Source of the DNA: Rhabditophanes sp. KR3021
Taxonomy: Eukaryota > Nematoda > Chromadorea > Rhabditida > Alloionematidae
Length of the DNA stretch: 64,000 nucleotides
Direction of reading: 5' to 3'
NCBI GenBank assembly: GCA_963281155.1
Contig: CAUJLY010000005.1
Location: forward strand, 1,798,001-1,862,000
Shown: piece by piece, positions 28,301-41,178 of the stretch
Position numbering within the stretch: the stretch's first letter is position 1
How the letters are laid out: every line of letters begins with the position of its first letter
Program-made: the position numbers and the translations under genes
Notes under the pieces: model-generated
What the model was told of the DNA's origin: nothing
The model's database searches: none
Seen by the model: only the letters and a program-made list of their open reading frames with translations

Positions 28301-31300
28301 TAAAGCAAAAAGAGGTTTGTGCGCAACCGTGACTGGTCGTGAAGGTGTCGTCCTCAGAGTGAGACTCTGCATATGTACATTTTATTTAGTTATACGTATA
28401 TATATATTTGTTGCCATATTTTTTACAAATCAAAAAAGAGAGGACGGCTTGGTAAGGATGTAAGTGATCAAGACGCCAAATAATGTCCTTGACAAGATGT
28501 ACAGGCAAGGAATTTTATAAGTATCTAGACAAGAATTTAAACGCATCTAGGCATTGGAGGCAATTAAAATTGACATTATTAAAAATACATCCCACCACAA
28601 CCACTAATATTGGTGATGATCTCTACCAATTTGCACCAATTTAAAAATAATACTTTCCCAAAAAGATCTACATCTCCTCAAATACATCCAAATGTACAAG
28701 AATAAATTACAAAATTCACCACAATGAAATATTCAATTAAGTGTAGATATATTATGTTTGTTACATGAAAGTTATTGCTTCGAATAACTACAAAACAAAA
28801 GGACATTAAACGAGAAGATTTCGAAAACATATTTACATTTTGTAAAAAATAGTCAAAATATTTGTGGTTAAAGTTAGGATTTATATGGTAGTGTTAAGTA
28901 AAAAATTTTATTTTTGAACAGCGGCACAAGTTATATCAATTAGTTTGGCAAAAGATCAAATAAGAAAGTGGCAGTTATGAAGGTTTGTTTTTGTAAATAA
29001 AAAATATTTTTGTGGATAAACAAATGGACATCGGACAAATGGGGATGATATACATACTAGATGTAGAATAGTGAGTCTGATTTTGAACACAGAAAAGAGA
29101 CTGGATCCAGGGCAAAACTTAGTAGTATATTTGTTATTATTATCAGCAGCATCATTATATTAGAAAATAACAAAACACACATACAACTACCCTTTACAAT
29201 AACATCGGCAATAGAAGAACAAAATAAGTTAAAAACAAACTAATTTTTTTGAAGCTATTTATTTATTTTTGAAGACGCTTATTAGAGGCAAGATCGAGTC
29301 TTATATATATACTAACTATTAAAAACAAAAAAAGGTCATGAACGTTAATGAATTGTTTCTATTATGCACTGTTGTTTTTTTCGGTAGTTGTTTGTAAATA
29401 AATGTTGTTGTGTCGTTTCGATACATAATTTAATGATTTCTTGCATCAATTATTGTTCAGATTATGTAAAGGAGATGTATAGATGGATTTTGGGTTGAAA
29501 AAGAAACGTCACCCTGAAAGTGTCATAAAGGATAAGAAGTGGCGAAATGATATACACATACATCTACTACTAGATACATGTTTTTTTGTCAAAATAAAAA
29601 CAAATCGCTGTAAAAGGTTTTGTTATGACTGTGGTCTATATAGAAAGATAATTTTTATATAACATACAATTGTTACTAAAAGGAACGTCAACGAAAATTA
29701 CTTACCAAAATATCTATAAATCAAAAACAATATTTTTCAAAGAAAAGGCTCTTAACATTCGTTGGTGGTTAAAACTTTTTAATAGCTAAATTGTATCTCT
29801 TCACCATATTTATAATAAATTATTTTTTGTTAAATCACAATTTTCTAAGTTGAAGTCAGAGAGAGAAGGGACCAACGTCATTGCCAATTAATTGGTGGGA
29901 TAAATGAGAGTCGGTTAAGTTTGGCATGAGCTCTATCCTCTCTTTTTGGTAAGAGTAACCTTTTTTGATGTGTATAAATATTTAATAGTAATTTGCCAAC
30001 AGTTTATGTGTACTTTTAGGCTTCTTTTTTTGGATTTATTCGAAAGTACATCGAGGTAGTTTATTGGGTGTATTAGGTAGTGGTATATCCTTCTTTGTAC
30101 AAACAGTGCCTCGAAAACAGAATGCTTCTCAAAAAAGCACGAGTACTAAAATTCGAGAAGCTCGAGAACATCAAAGTTCATTCATACTTTCCACCAAATA
30201 ATATCGAAACTACTACAAAAAAAGGAAGAGATATCTTTATTTAGGGCACCCATTTGCCAATCCTCAAAAAACAAAGCAGAAAAGATTAAAGATGATATGT
30301 ATTTGTTAAAAGTACAAAATATGTATGAACTTATATAGCCAAAATATACTTTTCGGTTTGTAAATTCAAATAGATAGATTTCTTTTATTGAGGCATATTA
30401 TAGGGGAAAATGCTGTATAATTTATTAAAGAGATGATGTCGATAAGGAGAATGTGTCTGAGCAAATAATTAATACTTTTTTGGTGTTATTTTGGAAGGTT
30501 TGAGAATAATAGGAGTGTAGAATTTATGTTTCAAAATTGACGTAAATGTAGATATATCAATTGATGTCTATTAATATACATTACTATAAATTAGCGAAGT
30601 TGGAGTGGAATTTAAATTGAGGATAAATACTCAAAAATATAAAGAAGGATAATTTAAGACTGCTCCAACGGAATTCAAATTTGTTTTATAATCGAAAGTG
30701 AAGGATCACACGATATTGGACTGGGTTGCAATCTTTTATCAGAAATTAGTTTATAGCAAGACAAAAAAGTAGAAATGGCTTTGATATTGGAGTAAGTCAG
30801 GACAAAAAGTAAATATGAAACTCGTGGTCAATGACCGGTTAATATACATCTATTTATTGTTGTGTTGTTTTGTCGATGCAGTCATTTTGAAGAATAGTAA
30901 GTATAAGAAAGTGTCTATTAAATTGAGTATAGTCTTTGATTATTGAAATCGAATTGTATGTGTATAGATCATTCGATTAAAATAAAATAATTTTGTTTTA
31001 TCATTTATGAAGAAAGAATTTTTGGAAGGTGAATGTATAGTCAAATGGATCAGTGGTATATACTTTTCAAAACAATTTTTAAAAGTTAATTTTGATAGTT
31101 AAAAATTATAATAATATTAATTCGATATCAAAAAAGACACACTGTCAATTGTATAAAGGCAAAAGTAGCATAAATGTAATCATTGCACCCCACCAAACTA
31201 TATATCATCCAAACCTCTTCAGGCACGGCCTTTAAAACATCGTTCTTCTCGGTGGTTGAAATTTTTTACACAAGGAATGTATAAATATCTACATTCTATC

Positions 31301-34300
31301 CTCCTTAAAAAAGCATCTTGTTTGGGGTTGTTGGTAGTAAGTAGTATGGGGGCCTCTATCAAAAACTACTACTACTTGTTCTCTAATATTCACCAACCAA
31401 GCCAAAATGATACTCTCTCCTCTGTGAAATTAGTCCTATAATATGGCAACTTGACTCTATGGCACTTTCAAGTTGCCTTTATTGTTTAAGTATATATGCG
31501 CTTTATCTTTTCAAATGTTTTTAGTAATAGCAGTTGCTAAATGTAATATACTGTTTTGTGGACCAATCTTTCTGCCATGATAAGTGAATGAATATATGAA
31601 AGCGTATAAATATGGAGGACCTCTTTTTTTAAAGTTTACCCTGTGCCGCCTCAACAAAAGTATTTGTAAACTAAGATTTGATAGGGAACAGGAAGAAATG
31701 ACGATGAAGTGTTAGTGATGACAAGAGTTGTGTCTTCTTTAGAAACTTCCTACATACACGTTTTGCTATATATATTTAAATTGTGTCCTCAAAATAATGG
31801 AAAACGTGTATAGTTAATTTATAGATAGAGATGAGTATGAATAAAGGGTGCTTTTGGTTGTGTGCGGTGCTTTTTATATCAATTATTGTTGTACTGATAA
31901 AGACAATAATTCACTTCTTCGATAATTAAACATTCGGAAAGGTGCGAACTTTTAGAAAAAAACGTGAACCCAAAAAGGAAGTCCGTCTATTTACATGCTG
32001 TCTAATTATCATCACATACGTCAAGGAATCAAAGTTCTGAGAGTGTGATATCATTCGTGTAACATTTAAATTAATTAGAGTTTTACATGTTAAAATTTTG
32101 ATGGAGAATTCTTTTTGTTGTAGAATTGCTCGTTACCAAAGATGTTGAAATGCCTAAATGCTTAAAGTTGTTCAAACAAAGCAATTAATAAAATTATAAA
32201 AATCAACCAAATTACACCTTTTCGCAAAGTTCTTTTCCTGTACGTCATACAGAAAACATCCTGCATCGTCAATCTGGCTACGCGCAATTTTGTTTTGCCT
32301 CAATTATCGTTTTGCCACAATGCAGAGAACAATGCCGCATATTAATGTATTTTGTTATTGCTCATTTTTGTACTAATTGAAAAATATTGTTATATAAATA
32401 AATATGATAAAAATAAGGGTATGGCCGTAATTATCGTCGACTAGTTATAACAAATTTAGGTGAAAACAAAAGTAGATGTGATGCCCCGTCTATTATCCTT
32501 TATTTAGATTTAATTTAGATTATGGCTGGAGCTTCCTTGAACATCTAATATCACAACCTTTTGTATTTTAATTCCGCTTACGGCATGACATTTGGGAGTG
32601 TAGCTTTTGAATGTCACACACGGTATAACTTTCCTCCCTCTACAATTAAATATAAGGTCCCGATGTTTGTATATATATTTATTAAAACCATAGAGGCCTT
32701 ATAAGTTTCTTTAATTAATAACAACCTACTACTAAAAGTTTGCCATAAATCTTAGCGAACATATACCTACGATTGCCACCCTATCACCTACCACTGCCGT
32801 AACCAAAATATATTTGTATTCCACTTATATTCACCGTCCTATATTGCATTAGGCTGGTATACAACATTTATTTATGAACATGAATTTAATTAGTTTGCAC
32901 CTGGCACATAAGCCTTCATAATTAAAATATACGCCTTTATATGTTGTAATATCACATTTATATCTACAAATAAATAAATTGGAAAGCCACAACCTAAAAC
33001 TTGTGCTGTGATTTTATTTGCCGTTTGCTAAATGGCTCTTTCACTTTCCCTTACTATCCTTCAGTACTAGTTGTTAACTTATTTAGGTATATAGGAAATC
33101 ACTTTTGCTATCGAAAGGAAGTATTAAAATGGCTAGATCTGGTGTGTTGATAAAATGATGTATCATCAATTTTTCTCGAAACTACTACTTGCACTAAATA
33201 GTTCTCTCTCGTGCTGAGATTAATATTAGCTGTATTTTTTTTGTCATAAAGCTATTCAATATATGTATGTATTTGTGTCATCTAAACTCTTCTTTTTTAA
33301 TATTACTTCTTGTAAATAGATACTATCTCCAATGATGCCCCTACACCGCCATACATTTTATTCTCCACCGACCAACATCTTTTAAAAGGCCCCTTTGCCA
33401 AGAGACTACACAAAAATGATGAATTATACCATCTAAAGGAAGGAGCACAAGTTCATCTAATTAAATTGGACCCACAAATGATCATCCTATTTGTGTCACT
33501 AAATGATGATAACTATTCCATCATCACTAAAAAATTTCATCATAAACCTAATCCTCCCAATGCTGTGCTTTTTCCCAAGTTGTACCTATGGCAACTGGTT
33601 CACACATTTTGTGTATTGTGCTCCTATTCCTTTTTTAATAATAAAAATAAGAGTTAAAGGAACATAAGGAGTTGTTGCTTTTCATAAAGATTATATTAAT
33701 ATTACTTTGAATATGAGGTTTTTTTATTTAATTTTAGAGAGGGTTGCGCCAACACAAATTTACGAATCGGGCTTGGTTGTGCGCGGTGTTGTTTTTGTCT
33801 TACGAGTACTACCTTTAATATTTACTTTGGGTATGGCATAGCGGGTGCTACTCGCGATACGAGCTCGTTTTGTCCTACATTTTTTGATGCCCTTTTTTGT
33901 TTTAGACTTAAAGAACGTCTTTTTACTAATTTTATTAAAAATATCTATTGGAAGGAGGACGATTAATTTGCAAGCTAAGTAAAAATATACTCAGGATGGA
34001 AGGTCTAAAAGTAAACAACGCTCAACTCCGCCAAGAAGCCTCTGTATCTCGAAAAAAAGTTTCAGAAGTGTCAAAAGACCTGATTGAGTTTTGCGAAAAG
34101 GAAAAGCCTACAGATATCTTGGTGTCCGGGCCAGCCGATAGCTCTCACAATCCATTCCAAGAAAAGAAATCTTGCAATATCTTATAAGTTGCAGATCAGG
34201 CTCTTGTAAGTAATGAGGACTTTTTACCTTTCGTACCCTATCAATGCTTTTGACTAAACAATATCTCTTGTGATAATTACTTTCAAATATTTCAACTTTT

Positions 34301-34940
34301 ACTTGGTCATTATAACTATTCCCATTCATTTTTTGTGAAATAAATAATTGAGAAATGTCTGTGTATTAAATCAATATGAATAACTATATGTGATTCACAA
34401 TATCTCTAAATATCTACATATCTATATGATGAGATAATAACTTTGTGTGTAATTTGTCATTAAAAAACGAAATGTCCATATTAAATTGGATGTTTCAAGA
34501 AAATATTTTATTGCCTTCTATTTGATAAGAATAATTAAATTTTAAATAACTATATAGAATTGTGTCGTTATTATTTACAGTCAAAAAGATCCACATAATA
34601 AATAGCAGGTTTGCGTCGATGCTAATTATATTGTGAGCAAGGCATGAAGTCTTGGGCACAGCAAATAGATATTTGTTTTGGGAAATATAATTTTTTTATA
34701 TAATCACTATACTTACCCAGATGGTTCTTTGAAGGCAAAGTTTTTACCAGGAGATGATGTCATTTGTTTTGTTGGTTGTTTTTTTGATTTTGTTGTGGGT
34801 TGAGGACCTTTTAATAGAGATTTTAGAACAGGATTTTTGGGTTTCCTGACACGAGCTTTTTTCGGTGGCTTAGGTTGTGTTTGTTTGACCTGTTGAAATG
34901 TAGGAATGTAAGTTAGGTGGGAAATATTGTTTGATTCCAT
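22353..34940 (-). CDS. Gln-rich nuclear protein with basic N-terminus, probable transcription cofactor
   Basis: Minus-strand coding exons 34717..34940, 23338..24467, 22465..22760, 22353..22412; 569 residues, phases agree throughout. Residues 1-75 are basic and Pro-rich (QPKPPKKARVRKPKNP, an AT-hook-like or NLS-like run). The centre is rich in Gln, Met, Pro and Gly, with poly-Gln runs, a second basic patch (SASLKRKNSG) and a QWGVKRPPSQNEQMRAEVRN segment. The C-terminus is acidic/hydrophobic (SLTDLEIEDFKLFNGDFDLE), resembling an activation domain. Such architecture is typical of Notch/CREB/Wnt co-activators, but I cannot assign a family. The first intron is 10.25 kb and holds the antisense G-gamma gene. 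An AG acceptor 8 bases upstream of the ATG shows there is an upstream exon. Confidence 0.75.
24468..33995. other. Long intron of the Gln-rich gene
   Basis: 9.5 kb with no supported exon. Mostly AT-rich simple sequence (many TATATA runs). Islands with higher GC at about 24640-24930 and 28310-28380 could be internal promoters or conserved elements. Short open frames (27616, 28081, 31256, 33466) show no coding character. Strand composition is mixed. Confidence 0.5.
33996..34187 (+). CDS. Heterotrimeric G-protein gamma subunit
   Basis: Membrane-anchored partner of G-beta. 63 residues in one exon: a short helical N-terminus (NNAQLRQEASVSRKKVSEVS), the conserved DLIEFCEKEKPTDIL block matching DLMAYCEAHAKEDPLL of animal gammas, NPFQEKK, and a C-terminal CAAX box CNIL for prenylation (Leu at the last position suggests geranylgeranylation). 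The ATG is 2 bases after a TACTCAG acceptor, so a 5' UTR exon or a trans-splice leader is likely. The frame is open upstream but without an ATG. The gene lies antisense in the 10 kb intron of the Gln-rich gene. Nearby opsin-like receptor and PKI are also GPCR/cAMP pathway members, but the clustering is probably accidental. Confidence 0.93.
   Translation: MEGLKVNNAQLRQEASVSRKKVSEVSKDLIEFCEKEKPTDILVSGPADSSHNPFQEKKSCNIL
34188..34716. other. Spacer between the G-gamma gene and the basic exon of the Gln-rich gene
   Basis: 530 bp, AT-rich; contains the 3' UTR of the G-gamma gene (+). No other signal seen. Confidence 0.45.
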
Positions 34941-37304
34941 TTTTAAAACTGTAAAAAGTGTATTGTGTGTGATATCAATTTTATTGAATAGAATATATAC
35001 AAATGGTCAGCAGTCAAAAAGTTACAATAAAGCGAGATATCATTTTATGTACAAACAAATATATGCATCTATCTAGTAGTACAACATGTACACTATTTTT
35101 ATTTCAAAATAGCCCTTTGTCAAAAAGGACTGACACGAATTGTAAAAAAGCACCCACCAGACGTTACAGGAGTGGAGTTTTGGCCATGAAATCGGAATGA
35201 TGTGAAATATTATTATTGTATAACCAATTAAATGTCTTCTGTCTTGTACAAAATTGTCAAATTTACTAAAAACCATCAAAAGACAATGGCTATAATTATG
35301 GTAAAAAACGTTACTAAATAGTAATCTGATAAAATAATTTATCTTTGGAAAGGATAATTAAGCAAAAGAAGGCACATATTCCAAATATTATATAGAAGCA
35401 ATTATTTTTGGTCGTTCAAGATAGACAGTAAATGTTGTTTGATTGTATAAAAAGTTTTGTATGCTAAAATATGTTATTGTTTAAAAGTTGTAGTAGTTGA
35501 AATAATAATATTATATGTATATTAAAATAAAAAAATTATTAAGTCAAAAAGAAAGGGATAATATGTTTTGATGTTTATTTGAGAGCATTTCCTGAAATGG
35601 TCTCGGTGAATGGTAATGTTTTTAGTTGTTGGTAGGGAAATAGGATAGTTTTCAAATAAATTTGGAGAGTACGCGGTAAATATCAGTATCTCGATAAGAT
35701 CTTGACACCTTCTGCGTGTGATTTTAGTGATTGGTTTTGGGGTGAGTGTGTCTGCATATATTTATATAGAGTTTGAAAGTGCATCTATTATTACATTCAT
35801 ATATGTATATGTTTATGATTGTGATATGTATGCGTGCCTTGATCGAATATAAAACCTGGAGAGTTATATGATTGATAAGTATAGTGATAATTTATGTGAA
35901 AATATCCATTCAAAATATTATGAATAACACATTATTATTAGTTGTGTATATAGATGATATATAGAATAGATATATAATATTCATTTAAATTGTTGTGAAT
36001 ATGAAAAATGGGTAAGCTAAAAGAGATGAAGTGTAGATTGATATGAGCAAAACCTATGGATATAAAGTAATGCAATTAATGAGAATTTTTTTGTGAAATA
36101 TTAACATTAAAATAAGATCATTTAAAGTCAATAAGCGTCCTATAGTTTAGGGTTGATTTAAAAAAAGAACTAGCCAGCTATAAGTAATGAATGAAGACTG
36201 TCCTGTGTGTATGTTAAATGAAAAGAATAAATTAGAACATTTTAAAATTGCTAGATAATTAAAAGAGCGTTAATAAATTGAAAAAAATATCAAATAAAAT
36301 GATTGTTTTGTGGAGTTAATTTTTTTAATGGAATAAGCTTAATTTTGGGGATATATTATTTTATATTCAGACAATTAAATTTCTATTATTCATCAACAAG
36401 CATCATCCAAAATTAGTATTTAGCTAATAAGATGTAAAATTATTATTAGTGATAAACAATTGACATCAAAAAAATAACAACTTGTCGGCAGAAAGCAGAA
36501 CTATAAACGTATATATATTTATTACTGGTTTCAAAGTGATGCTATATCCTGAATATGTTAAGAATAAAATGGTGATGTGCATTTGACACAAATATATATC
36601 TACGAATAAGGCTTTGTTTATTGTGAAAAAAATGAAACATATGGTATAAAATTTATTGTGTATAAATTGATTTTGATATGATAGTGATTTAATTAATGTT
36701 ATATGCTTTTTTGCAAATACTGGAATAATAAAAGATTGTACATGAATAAAGCTATTTTTGTTAATTAAAGCAGGAAGCTAGCTAAAAATAGTTGTTTGTA
36801 AATATTGTGGTAAAAGTGTATCAAAATAATATTTGTGCTAATTAGGATTAATATTGAATTTAATAAATAAATCAGTTAGAAATAGTATATGTATATTTAT
36901 CACAAAAATTTGTAAATACATAGTGTGTAGCGGGAAATAGCCACGTATATAAATTGCTGTGCTGTATATTAGATCAAGGAAGATATTATGTAAAGAGAAA
37001 AGTATATGTATATGTTTATATTTATTTATATTTTAATGTTACGATAAAAAAGAGTTGGTATTTAGAAGAAGTTAGTATTGGTTATTGGTAGTAGAAAAGG
37101 AATGAAATGGTCTTTGAGCATTTAAGCCTTCGATAGAATTGAATGAATGGCACAAAAAGTTACTTGATGTAGTTTAAATCTTTAATGAATGTTTGTATTA
37201 AGCGAAGGTATAAGGATAAATTAATACAATTGTCGGATATGTTTGTTTGCACGTGATCATTACACACAATAATAGTATTTTGTTGTTGTTGATTTGTAAA
37301 TTCC

Positions 37305-37520
37305 AAATTTGTTGTTATTAAAAATAGTATTGGGAAATGTCTAATTTCAACATCTGATTAGTCATACGAATTGTATGTCGTAGTTTGGACTTTCTGTATT
37401 CCTTCTTCAATTTCTTATCTACTATACTTTATGAATTTGCCTTGATTTATTGTAGTTAGTCCTGTAAAATAGACAAGATTGGTACATAAACGACACAAAG
37501 TGTACTAGATAGGGATAAAC
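37305..37520 (+). repeat. Direct repeat, left copy
   Basis: About 215 bp that aligns with 39057-39268. Shared words include TTTGTTGTTATTA, GAAATGTCT, TAGTCATACGA, CGTAGTTTGG, CCTTGATTT and TTGTAGT, in the same order and spacing with small gaps. An ATG opens a broken frame about 185 bases after this copy. Confidence 0.75.
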
Positions 37521-37703
37521 GATACGGAAGCTCATACAAAAGTTTCGTGTTATTATATTACTCATACCAATATTTACCTTTGATAAGGAACATGAGCGTT
37601 TGTTGGTAAATGGAAAATATGAATGGATTTATAATTTAATTTTACTTTCTATGTATAATAAATATTTTATATTTATGTAGTCGATTTTTGATTTATTTGA
37701 CAA

Positions 37704-38620
37704 CATGATTGAAGAAGTCAAAGATACGAATAATGATGCCACAGTTGCAACATAACCAATTCAGTTATCTAAGCTTAGAGCAATTAAAGTTGGTGAAAAA
37801 GTACGGATCCAGAATGTTGTTAATATTTGCCAATATTTTCGAGATGTTATTGTTAAAATAATATATCATTAAATAATTGAGTCAGCCCAAATAAAATAAA
37901 TAAACTTTGTGTTGAAGAAACTGATAATCTTAAAAATCAAAGGAAGTGATTCCATGGAATCGAAGCGGAATTAGGAGACATCATTGATTGGGATGAAATA
38001 ATTGGATATCCTGGGTTTAAAATAATCGAAATTGATTTAAAATATGTAGACTCTAATATAGGAGAAGTAAGTTTTGAATTCTTTTGAAATATCCCTTAAA
38101 TATAAGATTTTGCTAAATGTCCAAAACAATGATAATGAAATTTGATATTTTGATAAATTTGATGAATACAACAGCTCCAATTCTTCTTCACAACTTCGTC
38201 TTGTGATTTATTTTTAGTTATCAAAGTAAGACTTATTAAAAAGTTTATTTGTGACAAACATGTATCAACCGAATATAATAAATTCAAAACTCGTGTAAAA
38301 ATGACGGATATAAACAATAAAAAGCGTATTTGGAATGTAAGAAACAAAATATAGGAATGCAGTTTTGTCTGAAATAAAATATTTAAATGGATGTGGTTTA
38401 AAAGAACTCATTCATTATTATAAATAATTTTGTAGTTGATAATGATGCCAATAAGTCTGATTATATTTATAACAATATTTCATCATTTTAAACATTCCAC
38501 AATCAAATACACAGATCTTAAAAGCTTAACTAAGCCTGAGAAATTCGATTATTCCTCATTTCTCACACCTAAAAGAAATTAGAAGAAGCATTACTTGCTG
38601 GTAAATTAGACTAAGGAATA
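37704..38620 (+). pseudogene. Decayed coding-like sequence between the direct repeats
   Basis: Starts with ATG at 37704 and reads IEEVKDTNNDATVAT then a stop, then reopens as LSKLRAIKVGEKVRIQNVV. Further pieces appear at about 37955-38065 (ELGDIIDWDEIIGYPGFKII) and 38480-38610. Frames change several times with stops between, so this is a relic if it was ever coding. No family recognised. Confidence 0.35.
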
Positions 38621-38756
38621 AATGGAAAAGAATGATTTTTATCAGGAAATACTATTAATCAACTCCTTGTTAACCTTTGTTTCCTTAATCATGTATACAA
38701 TATTGCGTAGTGTCATTTTCTATGTTTTATGATTTATTTGACTATTGATATCAGGC

Positions 38757-38823
38757 AATGTCGCTCGTTGAAAAGTCGCTTAACGTTGATAACTCGATTG
38801 CTTCCTAAAGCGAGCAACATTGT
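38757..38823 (+). repeat. Imperfect inverted repeat (hairpin)
   Basis: Arms CAATGTCGCTCGTT (38757) and AAAGCGAGCAACATTG (ends 38823) pair over about 14 positions with one mismatch and one wobble, with about 37 bases between them. The flanks are AT-rich, so the GC-bearing stem stands out. It could be a small structured RNA or a miniature element end; strand is not determined. Confidence 0.4.
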
Positions 38824-39056
38824 ATAATTGATGTAGAATAAAAGTAATTTAAACAGTAATCAAGAATTGTTCTATAAATAGTTTAAATATGTATAAATTG
38901 AACATGGAAAACTATCATCATGAAATAATGTTTACTACCGAAGCAAAAATCAGTTGCAAAGTATCTTCAAAAATGATAATTGCCGTACTTACAAACTTGG
39001 AATTTGATAAATTTAAGCGGTGTATATTTTGCCTACTAATGACTTTGAATTAATTG

Positions 39057-39268
39057 TAATTTTGTTGTTATTATAAATATTGTGAAATGTCTCATTCTAA
39101 CATATTTTTAGTCATACGACTTTGATCTCGTAGTTTGGGGTCGTTTTCTTCCCTTCATACCTCCTTATCAAATAAAATTTAAGAAATTTCCTTGATTTGT
39201 TGTAGTATATCCTGTTGAATAGGTAAGTTTGTAGGAAAACGACAAAATGTCGTCTAGATAAATATAAT
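39057..39268 (+). repeat. Direct repeat, right copy
   Basis: Partner of 37305-37520. This copy ends about 180 bases before the ATG of the saposin-like gene, so it lies in that gene's promoter region. Confidence 0.75.
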
Positions 39269-39446
39269 CGAAACATTTGAATGATATAGCGGACTCAATA
39301 AGCCACAAAAAAATTCTTTTTGTACTTTTAATGCTTGTCATAATGTTTATCTTATCAGTTAAGCGGATCTTAATTCGAATACTTAAGTGATTGAAATTGA
39401 AACTTGAGTATATTGTTAATTGTCTAATTAATAAAGTCTATCAAAA

Positions 39447-39816
39447 ATGAAATTCTTAGTTGCTCTACTTTTCGTCTTAGTCGTTGCCATGAGCGCCAGT
39501 TTCCTTCCAAGAGGTCAAGCTGCCTCCAAATTAAAATGCGTATTGTGTGAAGACGTTGTAAGGGTTAGTTTAAATTGTGTGTTGTTTTGTTTTTATCACT
39601 TTTTAGGACACTGAAAAGTGGGTCGGTAAGGAAGATGAAAAGGAAGAACCCAAGATCATTAAGCATTGCGAAGAACTTTTGGGAGGGAAAAACTCAATTC
39701 TTGCTAAGGATATCTGTGATGATTTCTTAGAGAAGGACTTGGACAGCATCATTCACCACTTGGAAAACCCAGAAAATGATCCTGAAATTGCTTGTGAAAC
39801 TCTTAAATTCTGTTAA
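39447..39816 (+). CDS. Secreted saposin-like (SapB-domain) protein
   Basis: Lipid-interacting small secreted protein. Exons 39447..39557 (or ..39563) and 39607..39816; 106 or 108 residues, since both GTTGTAAGG and AGGGTTAGT can serve as donor and both keep frame. The N-terminus is a clear signal peptide (MKFLVALLFVLVVAMSASF). The mature part has the six-cysteine SapB pattern: LKC..LC, then HC, then IC, then AC....FC at the very end. The middle is rich in Glu/Lys. One domain only, like amoebapore/caenopore and other nematode saposin-like proteins. It may act in membrane lysis of ingested microbes or lipid handling; function not determined. Polyadenylation signal AATAAA at 39844. Confidence 0.88.
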
Positions 39817-39843
39817 ATGTACTAATGAAGATTTTTTAAGATA

Positions 39844-39849
39844 AATAAA
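39844..39849 (+). terminator. Polyadenylation signal of the saposin-like gene
   Basis: AATAAA 28 bases after the stop codon. Confidence 0.55.
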
Positions 39850-40891
39850 TTTTACACATTGATGCCATTTTCATTCATTAAAAGTTACCTTAGTTTACAT
39901 ATTCTACATGCCGTCAACTTTCAGTCAATAATATTGTAGCATATTTACGAAAGCTCTAATTTGTCTCTTAATCAGTTGTTAACTTTTTGCTTTTTTCGAT
40001 TAATCGACATGGTCAATGTACAAAATTATACATATAACCAAGATTTTTCAAGTAATAGATTCATTTATCATTCATTTTCATGATCTAGTTAAATATTATT
40101 TCATAGCGTTACAATATATGATTTAAATATGTAATTTATTTTAAAGGATTGAAGTTGCATAAATAACACCAAAAAGGAAACAATACTCCATGATTTGGAT
40201 GATGTGAGACAAAAAAGATTCCTGTAAAAACAAACTGGAACAAAAAGGTAAATTATTGAAAACGTTTATGTTACTTCGTGCGGATCTTAATGAAGAATTA
40301 AGATAGTGTTGTATGCGATGCTAAGATAATTGATGTTGTAGGATGGAATAAATGAGGACACTCATCGCAGCAAACGTTTGGTATTAGCTTGTTTCTTTTC
40401 CAACTAAAATTCAAACAATATTCCCGAAGGAATAAGTCACTTTGTAAATTAATTTTTATAAAATATTTCTGCATGCTTTTTAATTATTGCATATTTAAAA
40501 TAAAACTTGTATAGGAGGTCTTAGCTTCATTTAATACTCAGATAAATCATACGTCGTTGATATTAATCGTCCTAAGTATATTTTTGTAGTAAGAATAAAT
40601 GTTGTTTCACAGATTTGTAATTCTTCAATTAAACCATATCAATATTTTCCTCAAAAAATAGTTACAATTAACTATTCGCTTGTATGGTTTCTGAAAACTT
40701 AAAGCAATTAGCATGAACTGATTTTATTTTCCAAAACTTGAATCAACTTTATTTAATTGTCGAGATCGCACCATTTGTTATCCAAAGCATCAATGACCAA
40801 GCAGATAAATGAGGAACTGAAAAAGGTTTCCCAATTTTATAACAAGCAGTTTATAAAAATCTTTTATTCATACACAGATTAGATACATAAA
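39850..40891. other. Convergent spacer
   Basis: About 1 kb between the saposin-like gene (+) and LAMTOR4 (-). AT-rich; no coding or repeat signal recognised. Confidence 0.45.
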
Positions 40892-41167
40892 TCATTTATC
40901 TCTTTTTAATACATAGATATGTTTTGCTTGAGTACCAATGCAATAATTAAAATCAGCAAACTCCACAGTAATTGTTTCGAAGGACGTTTTTTGATCAATA
41001 AATACTTCACTATGACAAACATTTAACAAATTCATCACTTTGTTAACAAAAGACTCTTTATTTTCTAATTCCCCGCCACTTTTGACTAATTGACCATCAT
41101 AAATTATCATATATCCACGTTCATTGCGGGCAGCTGTCAAAAATTCTGGATCAAGAGGGGATCCCAT
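40892..41167 (-). CDS. LAMTOR4 (Ragulator complex subunit)
   Basis: Roadblock-fold subunit of the lysosomal Ragulator complex that anchors Rag GTPases and mTORC1. Single exon, 91 residues (human 99). Matches the family by RGYMIIYDGQLVKSGGELEN (human [21 protein letters not shown]), the FETITVEFADFNYCI strand pair, and a C-terminus HIYVLKRDK like RVFVVKRQN. It lies 107 bases downstream of the TRAPPC4 stop on the same strand. An AG acceptor (41177-41178) sits 10 bases before the ATG, which points to co-transcription and trans-splicing. Confidence 0.9.
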   Translation of the reverse strand: MGSPLDPEFLTAARNERGYMIIYDGQLVKSGGELENKESFVNKVMNLLNVCHSEVFIDQKTSFETITVEFADFNYCIGTQAKHIYVLKRDK

Positions 41168-41178
41168 ATTTCCGAACT
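41168..41178 (-). promoter_or_regulatory. AG splice acceptor upstream of LAMTOR4, probable trans-splice site
   Basis: On the minus strand a T/A-rich run ending TTTATAG is followed by 8 bases and the ATG. The whole intergenic space to TRAPPC4 is only 107 bases, too short for a usual promoter. A cis 5' UTR intron is the alternative. Confidence 0.45.

Larger units (their letters stand above)
34941..39446. other. AT-rich gene-poor region with a direct repeat
   Basis: 4.5 kb. From 34.9 to about 38.5 kb the plus strand is strikingly G-over-C, compatible with upstream intron or UTR of the minus-strand Gln-rich gene. It contains one direct repeat pair (37305-37520 and 39057-39268), decayed coding-like sequence at 37704-38620, and a hairpin at 38757-38823. 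No intact gene found. Confidence 0.45.
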
